A stretch of DNA of 64,000 nt from Paraburkholderia sp. BCC1886 (GTDB lineage: Bacteria; Pseudomonadota; Gammaproteobacteria; Burkholderiales; Burkholderiaceae): NCBI RefSeq assembly GCF_900996245.1, contig NZ_CAAJGK010000052.1, positions 310,001 through 374,000 on the forward strand, read 5' to 3'. A program made the translations under genes and the position numbers. Below the pieces are notes generated by a model. That model did no database searches. It saw nothing but the letters and a program-made list of their open reading frames with translations, and was not told the DNA's origin. Positions 44,501-52,654 of the stretch are shown in pieces (the first letter of the stretch is position 1; each line of letters starts with the position of its first letter).

Positions 44501-44946
44501 CGGTCAAGGTCACGGACGTCCGTAACTGGTTCACCTTCGCGGCGAGCGAGCGGTGGCGTCACGACGACAGCGAACACGAGCACTATTCGGATTCGGGCGG
44601 TAAGTCCGGCGGTCAAAAAGAGAAACTTGCCTATACGATTCTGGCCGCGAGCCTTGCGTACCAGTTCGGTCTCGAATGGGGGGCCGTGCGTTCGCGTTCG
44701 TTCCGTTTCGTGGTGATCGACGAGGCGTTCGGGCGAGGCTCCGATGAATCGGCGCGCTATGGCTTGCAGTTGTTTGCGCAACTGAATCTGCAATTGCTGA
44801 TTGTCACGCCATTGCAGAAGATTTATATCATCGAGCCGTTTGTCAGCAGCGTGGGTTTTGTCGATAACAAGGAAGGGCGGCATTCGCGCTTGCGCAATCT
44901 TTCGATCGAAGCGTATCGGGAAGAGAAAGGCAGGAGTGAGTCGTGA
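41572..44946 (+). CDS. jetC: Wadjet SMC-like ATPase JetC (MksB-like)
   Basis: A 1,124-residue SMC/SbcC-like protein. N-terminal ATPase lobe HQLEVFNWGTFDGRIWTLKPDG with Walker A GDIGSGKST at 51-59; long charged coiled coils over about 290-480 and 640-800, interrupted by a hinge-like globular part; C-terminal signature GGKSGGQKEKLAYTILAASLAYQ near 1009 and Walker B FVVIDEAFGRGSDE near 1043. The JetABC complex extrudes DNA loops and signals to the JetD nuclease on small circles. Complete length, with overlapping neighbours on both sides. Confidence 0.93.
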   Translation: MTDMHIPALDFVGDDTLSGFRLHQLEVFNWGTFDGRIWTLKPDGKNALLTGDIGSGKSTLVDAVTTLLVPAHRIAYNKAAGAENKERSLRSYVLGHYKSERNETSGAAKAVALRDHNSYSVILGRFHNAGYDQTITLAQVFWMKEPHGQPARLFVGAERALSIAEDFAGFGPDIANLRKKLRSGGAELFDSFAHYGAWFRRRFGIENDQALELFHQTVSMKSVGNLTDFVRSHMLEPFDVGPRVTALIGHFDDLNRAHEAVLKAKRQMARLGPLVEDCERHALLVSQVDDFRASRDALRSYAAELKLGLLDKRIENLAAEWERQNAHVGRLETARTAQRVQEAELRRNIADNGGDRLERLGAEIESKDRECIERKQKAQRYEGLAKIVGETLAQDENGFLALRRRLPELTEQAQSDDAGLQNELTEQSVDFHTGKKEHEALLAEIESLKSRRSNIPAEQIAMRTALCTALGLPEASLSFAGELLQVRESEQDWEGAAERLLRTFGLSLLVADEHYAAVTEWVDRTHLKGRLVYFRVRPSARRDRTELHRDSLARKISVKPDSPFYEWLEQEVAHRFDVACCDTREQFRREMRAITRTGQIKAPGERHEKDDRHRLDDRRRYVLGWTNTAKIEALEAQSTQLAAHLGNLGARIGGIHAQQLALKERLNALSLLTEQGDYRALDWRSLAAEVAGLRDEKAGLESASDLLQQLTGRLNQMSAALAETEKKLDEHKADRTRTEERQSITGDLHAQTRTILDDATYSIHAACFPRLQTLWPEVLGKHQLTVESCDNRESDLRRWLQENIDAEEKKVARQRDKIIDAMRGYREAFPLETQEVDVAIDAADEYRAMLATLEADDLPRFEARFKDLLNENTIREVANFQSQLARERETIRERIDVINQSLTKIDYNSGRYIVLEAQLSQDAEIRDFQSDLRSCTEGTLTGSDDVQYSEAKFLQVKLIIERFRGREGLTEQDRRWSVKVTDVRNWFTFAASERWRHDDSEHEHYSDSGGKSGGQKEKLAYTILAASLAYQFGLEWGAVRSRSFRFVVIDEAFGRGSDESARYGLQLFAQLNLQLLIVTPLQKIYIIEPFVSSVGFVDNKEGRHSRLRNLSIEAYREEKGRSES

Positions 44947-46118
44947 GCTGGACGACACCGGATGAACTGCGCGCACAGGTGAACCGGCTTTGGGAACGTG
45001 GCGAATTGCTCGGTAATCTCGCATTGGAATCGAGTTCGTTTCCAAAGCGGCTTGTGCTGAAAGGACCGACCTCCATGGAAATCGCGGAACGTTTCGACGA
45101 AGTACGCGAGTGGAGCGGCTCGCTGCGGGGCATGCCCCATTGCCGGGTGGAAATGCGCGAGTTCCGGCATCGGGTTTTTGGTGCGAATGCGCTTCCCAAT
45201 GAGGCGTGGGTGGATAGCTTCGATGAGGCGGTCGCGCTAATCGGGAAGCAACGCGATGCGGCGAGATTCGCCGCGCTGCTGAGCATGACGAATGCGCGCG
45301 AGCCACGGCTGGTTCCATGGCTCGCGAGAAAACCGCTGCGAGCGCTCGAATTGGCGGGGATATGGGAACGTATGCTCGATGTTTGCGCGTGGATAGAGCG
45401 GCATCCACGTCCTAACGTTTATTTACGGCAGATCGATATTGCCGATGTGCATACCAAGTTCATCGAAAGCCAGCGGAGCGTACTGGCGGAATTGTTCGAG
45501 TTGATTTTGCCCGGCGAAGCGGTCGATGCCGAGCGCTCTGGTTCAAGCCAGTTCTCGCTGCGGTATGGGTTCAGGGATAAACCGCTGCGAATACGGTTTC
45601 GCATGCTGGACGCCAGCAAGGCGCTATTTCAGCCGGGGACGACGGAACAGGATATTACGTTGGATGCCGTGAGTTTTGCGCGACTCGATCCTGATGTTAG
45701 TCGCGTGTTCATCACGGAAAATGAGGTCAACTTCCTGGCGTTTCCCGCGGTCGCAGACAGCATGGTCGTATTCGGTGCCGGTTATGGGTTCGAGATGCTG
45801 GCTGGGGCATCGTGGCTTGTCGAGCGGCGGGTTTTTTACTGGGGAGATATCGATACGCATGGGTTCGCGATTCTCGATCAGTTGCGTGGCCTGCTCGGGC
45901 ATGTCGAGTCGTTTCTGATGGATCGGGAAACGCTGATGGCGTTTGCTTCTTTATGGGATCGCGAGGAGAAGCAGACGGTGCGGGATTTGCCCCGGCTTAC
46001 GCAGGCCGAACGGGCGCTTTACGACGATTTGAGGGATAACCGGTTGCGCGCGAATATAAGGTTGGAGCAGGAACGGGTTGGGTTTGGGTGGGTGGAGCGG
46101 GCGTTGGGAAGGGGGTGA
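44943..46118 (+). CDS. jetD: Wadjet nuclease JetD (DUF3322 plus DUF2220 toprim)
   Basis: A 391-residue protein starting with GTG inside the jetC stop (GTGA). Residues about 1-190 are DUF3322 (MSWTTPDELRAQVNRLWERGELL, FPKRLVLKGPTSMEIAERFDEVREW). Residues about 220-390 are the DUF2220 toprim nuclease: the acidic Glu in FITENEVNFLAFP near 257 and the DxD in GDIDTHGFAILDQLRG near 300. JetD cleaves plasmid DNA after JetABC has engaged it. All four subunits are intact, so the system looks functional. Confidence 0.94.
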   Translation: MSWTTPDELRAQVNRLWERGELLGNLALESSSFPKRLVLKGPTSMEIAERFDEVREWSGSLRGMPHCRVEMREFRHRVFGANALPNEAWVDSFDEAVALIGKQRDAARFAALLSMTNAREPRLVPWLARKPLRALELAGIWERMLDVCAWIERHPRPNVYLRQIDIADVHTKFIESQRSVLAELFELILPGEAVDAERSGSSQFSLRYGFRDKPLRIRFRMLDASKALFQPGTTEQDITLDAVSFARLDPDVSRVFITENEVNFLAFPAVADSMVVFGAGYGFEMLAGASWLVERRVFYWGDIDTHGFAILDQLRGLLGHVESFLMDRETLMAFASLWDREEKQTVRDLPRLTQAERALYDDLRDNRLRANIRLEQERVGFGWVERALGRG

Positions 46119-46137
46119 GAGGGTGTTTCGCTTCTGC

Positions 46138-46858
46138 TCACTCGGCGACCACTACCGGCTTGTCGCGGTCTTTTTCAAGCGTTTTTGGCAAGACTATATA
46201 CATGAGGAATACACGGGCAAGCAGGCCGGCGGACCACAAGGACATGGGCATGCCCAACACCGCGAGGAAAAACAGCAGTCCGTTCGTCCCGAAGCTCGAT
46301 GAAAGCAGGCGGGCGCCTATCAGGCTGAATGGCGCAACGCCATAAGCGAAATAAACATAGATTTTCGGAAATGGCGAACGCTCTTTCAACAGGCGCTCGC
46401 AGAGTGCCGTCCCGGCTTGCATCCTGTAGGTAAAGTGCGTTTCCTCTTCGTCGAATGCCTTTTTTACGAACGGTGTCCGGTTGATCAGGTGCTTGACTGT
46501 CCCCGTGGATATAACTCCCCAATAGAGCGTCAGTAAGGTGCCTCCCAGCAGTGCTATGGACTGCACCATTAGTGGAAGCGGCGCAAATATGAAATAGCAG
46601 AAGTAAGCAAAAATGCCGAAGAAATAATAAAGGGAGAACATCGAGGTTGTCAGAATCACACCGCATACCCACATCAAGTTCGATCGGCGGTAGAGCAGTG
46701 CGACGATGAATGGAATGGAAAAGCAGACCAAGGTCACGAATACGCCGATTTTCCATGGCCATCCGGATACCGCGAGGTCCTCGGTATAGGCTGCATAAGA
46801 AACGCCAGCACCCAGTCCGGGAAGCAACAGGTTCAGGGGGGGCGGTTCTTTTTGCCAT
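46138..46858 (-). pseudogene. membrane protein gene with apparent frameshift in a 7-C tract
   Basis: The long frame encodes about 229 residues with four or more hydrophobic segments (IGVFVTLVCFSIPFIVALLY; YYFFGIFAYFCYFIFAPLP; MVQSIALLGGTLLTLYWG; GLLFFLAVLGMPMSLW). That frame has only a TTG to start with at 46827. An ATG at 46858 (MAKRTAPP, with a longer MKRQNDAVWA lead from 46888) is in another frame, and a run of seven C on the coding strand (46836-46842) separates the two. Removing one C joins them as MAKRTAPLNLLLPGLGAG, a natural-looking N-terminus. So the gene is either frameshifted, phase-variable, a sequencing error, or really begins at TTG. It ends 19 bp from the convergent jetD stop. 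Function unknown; its position suggests a third protein of the T6SS effector group. Confidence 0.6.
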
Positions 46859-47178
46859 TGCCCATACTGCGTCGTTCTGGCGCTTCATTGATGTGGCTTG
46901 TGGCTGGTCGCTTGGGACGGCGATCAGTATAAAACCAGACTGGGCCACGATTTATGTGGCGTCGATATTTGAATAGGGCTAGGACACGAATATTGCACTT
47001 GATTAGAAGCAATTGTTGGTACGTGTTTCATCGCGACCCTGACTACGTTGTTGTTTCGTCATGCGCGAATCGAGGTCGAGCGACGATGAGGGTAAGAGCG
47101 ATCCTGGCTGCAGCGAGAAACGAAGAAGGCGCGCCCGAACAGGTATACGGATTGACCAGGAATCACTCCATGGCTTCC
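46859..47178. other. intergenic 320 bp, no supported gene
   Basis: Between the frameshifted membrane gene and the first immunity-like gene. Short open frames on both strands have Arg/Ser-rich compositions typical of shadows. Nothing else recognised. Confidence 0.55.
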
Positions 47179-47916
47179 TCAGTATCGGAAGTAAAGAACG
47201 CCTAAGGCGCCGGGGTCATTCGCCGTTTTGCTTTTCCTGGTGATGGCCGGCAGATCGATGTTCCTGACGTCGCTCCAGCCGAAGCCGCGAAAGATACCCT
47301 CGGCGAGTTCGACAAAACCCATGAATTTGCGTGACATCCGGAAAGCAATCAGGCCCGATATCACCATCACGCAAGAGCCGCCTATAAGCCACACTATGAC
47401 CAGATTTGCCCAGTTATGCAGCGGGTCGAAGAAAGCTATCGAACCGGTCAGAATGTACATAAACAGAAGAAGGGGCAAACAGCTTTTCAACCATAGCTTC
47501 AACGACATTTTGTAGTGCGCGGATCTGCCGCGACTGCAATGCGGATGCAGTGCGACAATTTGATCGCTGATCCGTCGTATGCCATATCCCTGCCAATGGT
47601 CACCCCACTGCTCGGCAACGACTTCCACTTCGTCATCTTCGTTGAAAACGGACTGCCAGACCCATGCCTTGATGGGCTTACCATCGAGATCGAATTCGAG
47701 TAAGTCAGCTTCCTCGGTCGTATCCATTGCCATGCCACCCAGGCCGACAGAAATGCCGCCCAACCCGGCTAGCCCCGCAGCAATGGCGGTTGCTTCCATT
47801 TTCTTTCGATCGGCATCGGTAAAGAAAAAGTCCTGGCTGCGTCTCGAGCGACGAAGATGGGTTATGCGTCCCCGCAGCAAATTTGTAGATGCTTTCGATT
47901 CTGTTTCGGTAAGCAT
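47179..47916 (-). CDS. putative T6SS effector-associated membrane protein, copy 1 (possible immunity protein)
   Basis: A 245-residue protein with a Gly-rich small-residue segment near 45-66 (AIAAGLAGLGGISVGLGGMA), a soluble part (DDEVEVVAEQWGDHWQGYGIRRI, LHPHC) and two membrane helices near 145-165 and 175-195 (LPLLLFMYILTGSIAFF; VIVWLIGGSCVMVISGLIAF). It is roughly three-quarters identical by eye to the protein encoded at 48646-49383. The latter is coupled to a VasX-like toxin gene, so both are candidate immunity proteins; other databases label such proteins simply as putative T6SS effector. A broken IS30 element lies between the copies. Confidence 0.75.
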   Translation of the reverse strand: MLTETESKASTNLLRGRITHLRRSRRSQDFFFTDADRKKMEATAIAAGLAGLGGISVGLGGMAMDTTEEADLLEFDLDGKPIKAWVWQSVFNEDDEVEVVAEQWGDHWQGYGIRRISDQIVALHPHCSRGRSAHYKMSLKLWLKSCLPLLLFMYILTGSIAFFDPLHNWANLVIVWLIGGSCVMVISGLIAFRMSRKFMGFVELAEGIFRGFGWSDVRNIDLPAITRKSKTANDPGALGVLYFRY

Positions 47917-47934
47917 TGCGTCATCCGGTTATCG

Positions 47935-48290
47935 GAACAGGCGCAGCAGCCCGTTGATGTTCTCGCACATACCGCGTTGCCAGGGGCTATGCGGGTCACA
48001 GAAATACACCTTGATACCAGTTGTCTCGGCCAGCTTCCTGTGTAGCGCCATTTCCTTGCCCTGATCGTAGGTCAGCGTCTTCAGCAACTGCGGACCAGCG
48101 GTGCAAACGCCGCGCTGTAAGCCTTCAGCGCAGCCTCAGCAGTGCTATCTTCCATCTTCACCAGCATCACGAACAGCGTGCTGCGATTGATCAGTGTGCC
48201 CACTGCTGAACGGTTGCCCGCCCCCTTGATCAGATCGCCCTCCCAATGTCCGGCTATAGCAGCGGAAATGCTCGAATCATCCTCGAAGCG
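47935..48290 (-). pseudogene. truncated, frameshifted IS30-family transposase remnant
   Basis: Two pieces of an IS30 transposase catalytic domain in different frames. The first (about 48290-48100) reads AGHWEGDLIKGAGNRSAVGT and VMLVKMEDSTAEAALKAYSAAF; the second (about 48085-47935) reads LTYDQGKEMALHRKLAETTG and KVYFCDPHSPWQRGMCENIN. The three DDE residues (Asp of WEGD, Asp of YDQG, Glu of CENIN) are present but split, the N-terminal half is missing, and the 3' end stops abruptly 20 bp before copy 1 of the immunity-like gene. No terminal inverted repeats recognised. Confidence 0.88.
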
Positions 48291-48503
48291 GATCAAAAGT
48301 GTATGGTGGGTATTGTCAGATACGAGATCGGAGGTGCCGGTCCTATCAGACACATGGACGAAAAGATCGACACCTTTACAACGATCAATCCGACACGACA
48401 TGGCCAGCGGAAACTGTTGGTTTTTTCGCTCGTTAAGGACAAGAAGTGGTCCGATGAATTTACGGAAGAGATAACTTCACACGTGGGCGCGAGTGCCGAA
48501 TGA
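48246..48503 (+). pseudogene. possible remnant of an unrelated gene beside the IS30 fragment
   Basis: From about 48290 the plus strand reads a protein-like sequence of about 70 residues (MVGIVRYEIGGAGPIRHMDE; IDTFTTINPTRHGQ; LLVFSLVKDKKWSDEFTEEI; TSHVGASAE) with balanced composition and lower GC. The first 15 codons are antisense to the IS30 fragment, so this looks like the 3' end of a gene cut by the insertion, now in opposite orientation to its neighbours. I do not recognise the family. It could also be chance. Confidence 0.35.
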
Positions 48504-48645
48504 CGATACAGCTAGCCTGTCGTACGCGATCACTGGCAGCAGAAGGACTAGCAGTGACAGGACGACTTGCAGGGCGACGAACCTGGCCCTCCGTGGGCTT
48601 GAATTATGCAATTTTGTTTGTCCATCCCCGACAGTCCATTGCCTT
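48478..48645 (-). other. short minus-strand reading frame with a membrane-like segment, significance uncertain
   Basis: The minus strand directly after the copy 2 stop can be read as LHNSSPRRARFVALQVVLSL followed by LVLLLPVIAYDRLAV and a stop at 48477. The hydrophobic run looks like a transmembrane anchor with a basic N-terminus, as in small lipoproteins or membrane proteins truncated by the neighbouring IS30. Only TTG is available as a start. It may be the start of the gene destroyed by the IS. Confidence 0.25.
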
Positions 48646-49383
48646 TTAGTATCGAAAGTAAAGAACGCCTAACACCCCAGGATCACTCGATGTCTTGTTT
48701 TTCTTGGTGATGGCCGGTAGATCGATGTTCTTGACGTCACTCCAGCCGAAGCCTTGGAAAATGCCCTCTGCGAGGCTCACAAAGCCCATAAACTTGCGGG
48801 ACATCCGGAAGCCGATGACACCCAAAATTGCCAGGAGTCCAGCCCCTCCCAAAACCCACATCTGAAAGATACCCATCCAGTTGTGCAGCGATTCAAAAAA
48901 AGCGATGCCGCCGGTTAAGACATACATAAACAACAGGAGAGGCAAGCAGACTTTTAACCATATTCTCAGACTGACTTTGTAGTGGGCATATCGACCTCTG
49001 CAACAGTGGGGATGTAAAGCGACAATTTTGTCGTCAATTCGCCGTATGCCGTATCCCTGCCAATGGTCGCCCCACTGCTCGGCGACGACTTGCACTTCGT
49101 CGTTTTCGTTGAAGACAGACTCCCACACCCAAGCCTTGACCGGCTTTCCCTCCAGATCGAATTCAAGTAAGTCGGCTTCCTCAGTGGTATCCATTGCCAT
49201 TCCGCTGAGACCAACAGCAATACCACCTAGCCCAGCTAGTCCTGCAGCAATTGCCGTTGCGCCCATTTTATTCCGGTCTGTCTCCGTGAAGAAAAAATCC
49301 TGATTACGGCGTGCTTTGCGTAAATTGGTGATCCGTCCGCGCAGTAACTGCGTAGGCGATGCTGCTGTTATTTCGTTTTTCAT
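48646..49383 (-). CDS. putative T6SS effector-associated membrane protein, copy 2 (likely immunity protein)
   Basis: A 245-residue paralogue of the protein at 47179-47916, with the same architecture: TDRNKMGATAIAAGLAGLGG segment, DDEVQVVAEQWGDHW-like acidic part (here NENDEVQVVAEQWGDH), and two membrane helices near 145-165 and 175-195. Its start codon overlaps the stop of the VasX-like effector gene by ATGA, so toxin and this protein are translated together, as expected for a cognate immunity pair acting in the inner membrane. That role is inference. Confidence 0.78.
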   Translation of the reverse strand: MKNEITAASPTQLLRGRITNLRKARRNQDFFFTETDRNKMGATAIAAGLAGLGGIAVGLSGMAMDTTEEADLLEFDLEGKPVKAWVWESVFNENDEVQVVAEQWGDHWQGYGIRRIDDKIVALHPHCCRGRYAHYKVSLRIWLKVCLPLLLFMYVLTGGIAFFESLHNWMGIFQMWVLGGAGLLAILGVIGFRMSRKFMGFVSLAEGIFQGFGWSDVKNIDLPAITKKNKTSSDPGVLGVLYFRY

Positions 49384-52217
49384 TCCGAACCCTCAGTTGC
49401 CTCTAGCCCTACGCCTTTAAGCGCCTTCTCGAACTCTTCGTGCTGTTTACCGGCCTCCCATGGAGGACTATTTGGAGACTTGCCAAACGTACACTTCTCA
49501 AACCAAGTCTGCAAATCGTTATCGGAGAAGTACCAGATCAGAACCTGGATCAGTGTTATTACCACAGCTACTTCCCACCCGGCCATGAAGAGAGCAACCC
49601 GTCCTAGCATTAGCAACGCGCCGCGTTCACCGACTGTGACGACTACTTCGCCAGCCGCAACGCCGACTGCTTCCCTACCTGCAGCGTTAGCCGCGGCCGC
49701 TCGAGCCGCTGCAGTCGTACCTTCCTCCGCGGCAGTAGCGAGACTGCCAGATCTTGCTGCTGCCCCCGCTAGTCCTGCGTTAGTCTTGCCTAACCACGCG
49801 ACTCCACGCCCCCCGGTCAATCGGGCAATCATGGGCGCACTCGATGATAGAGCGGTCAGAAGGTTGGCGGCGGAGCCGGCAAATCCTAAAGCGCTCTTGA
49901 CGAAGTACAGCGCGGCCATGCCGCCTTTGCCGTTTCCAGCCTGTTCTGCACCTTTCCTCGCATCAAAAAACGCACCAATCGCAGCAGATGCGCCGCCAAA
50001 ATAACCCGTAATAGCCTTTAGATTAGCGACCGTCTGAGCCGCATCCTTTGCCATTGCTGCCATCGCTTTGCTCGATGCCTGGAGACAGGCGGACGAAGCT
50101 GAAAAGCCGCTCGCAACAAGCATTGCGTAGTCTTCTCCGTTTTTATCGACCTTGGCCAGGCTCGCACCGAAGCAGAACAGTTCGATGATCGCCAGCGTGC
50201 CGCCGATACGGATACCTGTGGCCGCCTCCGCCCCTTCGCTTGTTAGCCTGACTGCATTCCACTTCGCGCGAAGCACCAGACCTTTCTCGTCCGATGCGAG
50301 AGTCTCGAGTGTCTGCGCGTAAGCGTCGGCGGCTTTAACGCCTTTGGCGCGCAGCGCTTTATAGCCACTCTCCAACTTCGCGCGTAGTTTTGGCTCAACG
50401 TTCGCCGACTCTTTAATCAGGCCCAGCGTATCCGTCCTGCTTATACCGATTCGCAGCATCAACGCACCCCGAATCAGGTACGCCCCCGCGCAGTCGCTGA
50501 CTTTGCCCATCCCTGTCCACTTAAAAAGTGCATTGGCGATCGTAATGCTAAGCCGGTCGACATGAAGGTTTTTTGCCGCTCGCTCCGTAGCAGAGACCGC
50601 ATACTCATGCTCCTTGACTTCTCCCATCTTCTCGCGAAATTCGACAAACGTTTTGAGCTTTTCAAGAGGCTTTGCGATCTTCTCGAGAATTTCAGCAACC
50701 TCTTCCGCGTGGGTCGCTTTATAGGTCGTCGCGCTAGCGAGCAATTCCTTGATCTCTATCTTCGGCTGTTTCTGGTTGAACGCGAAAGCGCGCCACACAA
50801 GACTGGTCGGCTGGGTCGGGTCCATATTGTTGACGAGGTCGACCACGACCTGCGCTCCCTTGTCTTCCGAGGGCAAGCCGTTGATGGCCTCGTTGACCAC
50901 CCCTTCAAATGCTTTGCCATTAGCGACGTCGTCTTCGTGATAATCATGCAGGGTCGCAAGCAACAGTGGGGCTTTTAGCCATGCGGCGACATCCGCAGTG
51001 CGGCTCGCCTGCACCTGGTCGACAGTGGTCTGCATCGAACTGAACGATGACTGGAATTTCTTGAATTTCGATGGATTGAGTTTTTCATAATATTTCGGCC
51101 ACTCTTCCTCGCCGATTTTTTTGGCCTCTGTGGGGCTAATCTTGCCAGCCTCTTCGATTCGCTTTTGCGACGCCGCTTCCTGCTCATCGGTTGGAATAGT
51201 AACGATGCCGTCCATCGCACCTGGGGAGTTAATCATGCCTTCCCAGCCAGCCTGTAGCGCCGAACGCCACCGGCTCTTCGATGAGACGGCGCCGTTTTTA
51301 ACCGCGATTTCCGCCGCGTCGATCGACCGCAAGGCATCAATTTCCTTCGGAAGCTCTTGCACGTAGCGCATCATCATGACAGCGGCGTCATTCCGATAGC
51401 CGTTAAGTTCGTGTACGTTTCCGATCCCATCCCATAACGCCAGCAACATAGGAGGATGGTGTTTGCCGCCGCTTTTCTCGCCCACGTCGCCCATCAGTTT
51501 CACAAGCGCAGCACTCGCTGAGGATGGAGTCGCCTGACGTACATGCAGTGGATAACGCGTCGCTTCATGCTTCAATATCTGCGCATTGAAGCTTCCATCC
51601 GGATTGCTGACTCGCTGTTTCGGTAGTTGGAGCAGCTTCGGATCAAAGCCGGGCATGTATTCAATGACATCATCGATACTTTGCTCCGTTGCGACGGAAG
51701 CGTGCTCGTCTGCTGCACCCGTAATCCACTTCGCGGGTTCGATGCGTTGCATCCGTTTCTTGCGAAGTGCGGCGTCACCTGCATACAGTTTGAAGATGTC
51801 TTTGTGCCATCCGTATTCGGAGAAAGCGATATAAACATCGCCGCATTTCTCCGGGTGTTCAATTGCGATGATGTCCATCGCTACTGCGATACTTTTTTGC
51901 GCGCACGCCGGATGAGTCACGGGCGCAGTCGGCAGAGGCAGCGTCTGCTTCCAGAGCCGTCCGTCCTCGGTCACCTTGTAGGCTTCCCAATAGTTACCGC
52001 CGCGCGCGCCCTTTACGTAGAACAGATATAGCCAGCCCTCACGTAAGGTACGCAAACCGTAATGATGCGAAGATAGTGCAACATCCGTCACACTTTTACC
52101 GCTGATGCCACCCGGTAGCTTGGCGTTGACTGTCTGCGGCAATACGGCGTACCTCACCGGCAGAATCGGCAAACCTGTCTTTTCGCAGTTACCGCATTTT
52201 TGTTCGGTTGTCGCCAT
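49380..52217 (-). CDS. T6SS membrane-targeting effector, VasX N-terminal / BTH_I2691-like
   Basis: A 945-residue protein. The N-terminal region, about residues 1-170 (CGNCEKTGLPILPVRYAVLP, SSHHYGLRTLREGWLYLFYV, ENNA-like YWEAYKVTEDGRLW), is the VasX/BTH_I2691 N-terminal domain found on T6SS cargo that travels with VgrG. The middle is helical. The last 250 residues are rich in Ala/Gly with hydrophobic stretches, ending with GRVALFMAGWEVAVVITLIQVLIWYF near 880-905, as in pore-forming colicin-like effectors. A TTG 42 bp upstream is an alternative start. It is encoded after VgrG, DUF4123 adaptor and PAAR genes and overlaps its probable immunity gene. Confidence 0.85.
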   Translation of the reverse strand: MATTEQKCGNCEKTGLPILPVRYAVLPQTVNAKLPGGISGKSVTDVALSSHHYGLRTLREGWLYLFYVKGARGGNYWEAYKVTEDGRLWKQTLPLPTAPVTHPACAQKSIAVAMDIIAIEHPEKCGDVYIAFSEYGWHKDIFKLYAGDAALRKKRMQRIEPAKWITGAADEHASVATEQSIDDVIEYMPGFDPKLLQLPKQRVSNPDGSFNAQILKHEATRYPLHVRQATPSSASAALVKLMGDVGEKSGGKHHPPMLLALWDGIGNVHELNGYRNDAAVMMMRYVQELPKEIDALRSIDAAEIAVKNGAVSSKSRWRSALQAGWEGMINSPGAMDGIVTIPTDEQEAASQKRIEEAGKISPTEAKKIGEEEWPKYYEKLNPSKFKKFQSSFSSMQTTVDQVQASRTADVAAWLKAPLLLATLHDYHEDDVANGKAFEGVVNEAINGLPSEDKGAQVVVDLVNNMDPTQPTSLVWRAFAFNQKQPKIEIKELLASATTYKATHAEEVAEILEKIAKPLEKLKTFVEFREKMGEVKEHEYAVSATERAAKNLHVDRLSITIANALFKWTGMGKVSDCAGAYLIRGALMLRIGISRTDTLGLIKESANVEPKLRAKLESGYKALRAKGVKAADAYAQTLETLASDEKGLVLRAKWNAVRLTSEGAEAATGIRIGGTLAIIELFCFGASLAKVDKNGEDYAMLVASGFSASSACLQASSKAMAAMAKDAAQTVANLKAITGYFGGASAAIGAFFDARKGAEQAGNGKGGMAALYFVKSALGFAGSAANLLTALSSSAPMIARLTGGRGVAWLGKTNAGLAGAAARSGSLATAAEEGTTAAARAAAANAAGREAVGVAAGEVVVTVGERGALLMLGRVALFMAGWEVAVVITLIQVLIWYFSDNDLQTWFEKCTFGKSPNSPPWEAGKQHEEFEKALKGVGLEATEGSE

Positions 52218-52304
52218 GATAATTTTTTGTATTCGATTGTTGAACGCGTTGCCGATCAATATCTCGCGTAAGCTGTCCTATCCCATGACGCTTCGCTTCG
52301 ATAT

Positions 52305-52556
52305 CTATACGAGACTAGTTATCAGCTTGCATCCGCATGTGGCCGTATCACCGTGTCGCGCAACGGGTGTGCCGTTGTCGGTCATGGACGAATCGCCGTC
52401 GACAATGACATTGGGTTTAACGTCAGCGTGCTTTGGACAAGACACTTCATCGCCCTTTCGAGCAACGAAGCGGCCGCCAAAAGACATAGTTTTCGATGCG
52501 GTAATGACTTTGCCACCGTGATCGGTATCGTCATCCAGGCGAATGAGATTCATCAT
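52305..52556 (-). CDS. PAAR-domain spike-tip protein
   Basis: An 83-residue PAAR protein starting MMNLIRLDDDTDHGGKVITAS, with the three PAAR repeats and the zinc ligands H13, C40, H43 and C74/C76 (SCPKHADV, TCGCKLI). It caps the VgrG spike and sharpens it. AAGGAA before this ATG and the alignment to other PAAR proteins support this start; a longer version from 52658, coupled by ATGA to the upstream gene, would add 34 unrelated-looking residues. Confidence 0.9.
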   Translation of the reverse strand: MMNLIRLDDDTDHGGKVITASKTMSFGGRFVARKGDEVSCPKHADVKPNVIVDGDSSMTDNGTPVARHGDTATCGCKLITSLV

Positions 52557-52654
52557 GAACCGAATTCCTTGTCTGCCGTAAGCTGCGCTGCGACGGGATT
52601 CAATCGCGCTTAAAAAATCAAGTCTGCAATGACGCTTAAATGGATGCTCGTCGC

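Noticed and set aside
43921..45408. 495-codon minus-strand frame antisense to jetC/jetD
   Set aside because: Long but with shadow-like Arg/His composition; jetC and jetD are well supported by motifs on the other strand.
46954..47205. 83-codon plus-strand frame in the gap beside the immunity-like gene
   Set aside because: Composition is Arg/Ser/Cys-rich, no ribosome site, and it runs into the end of the minus-strand gene.
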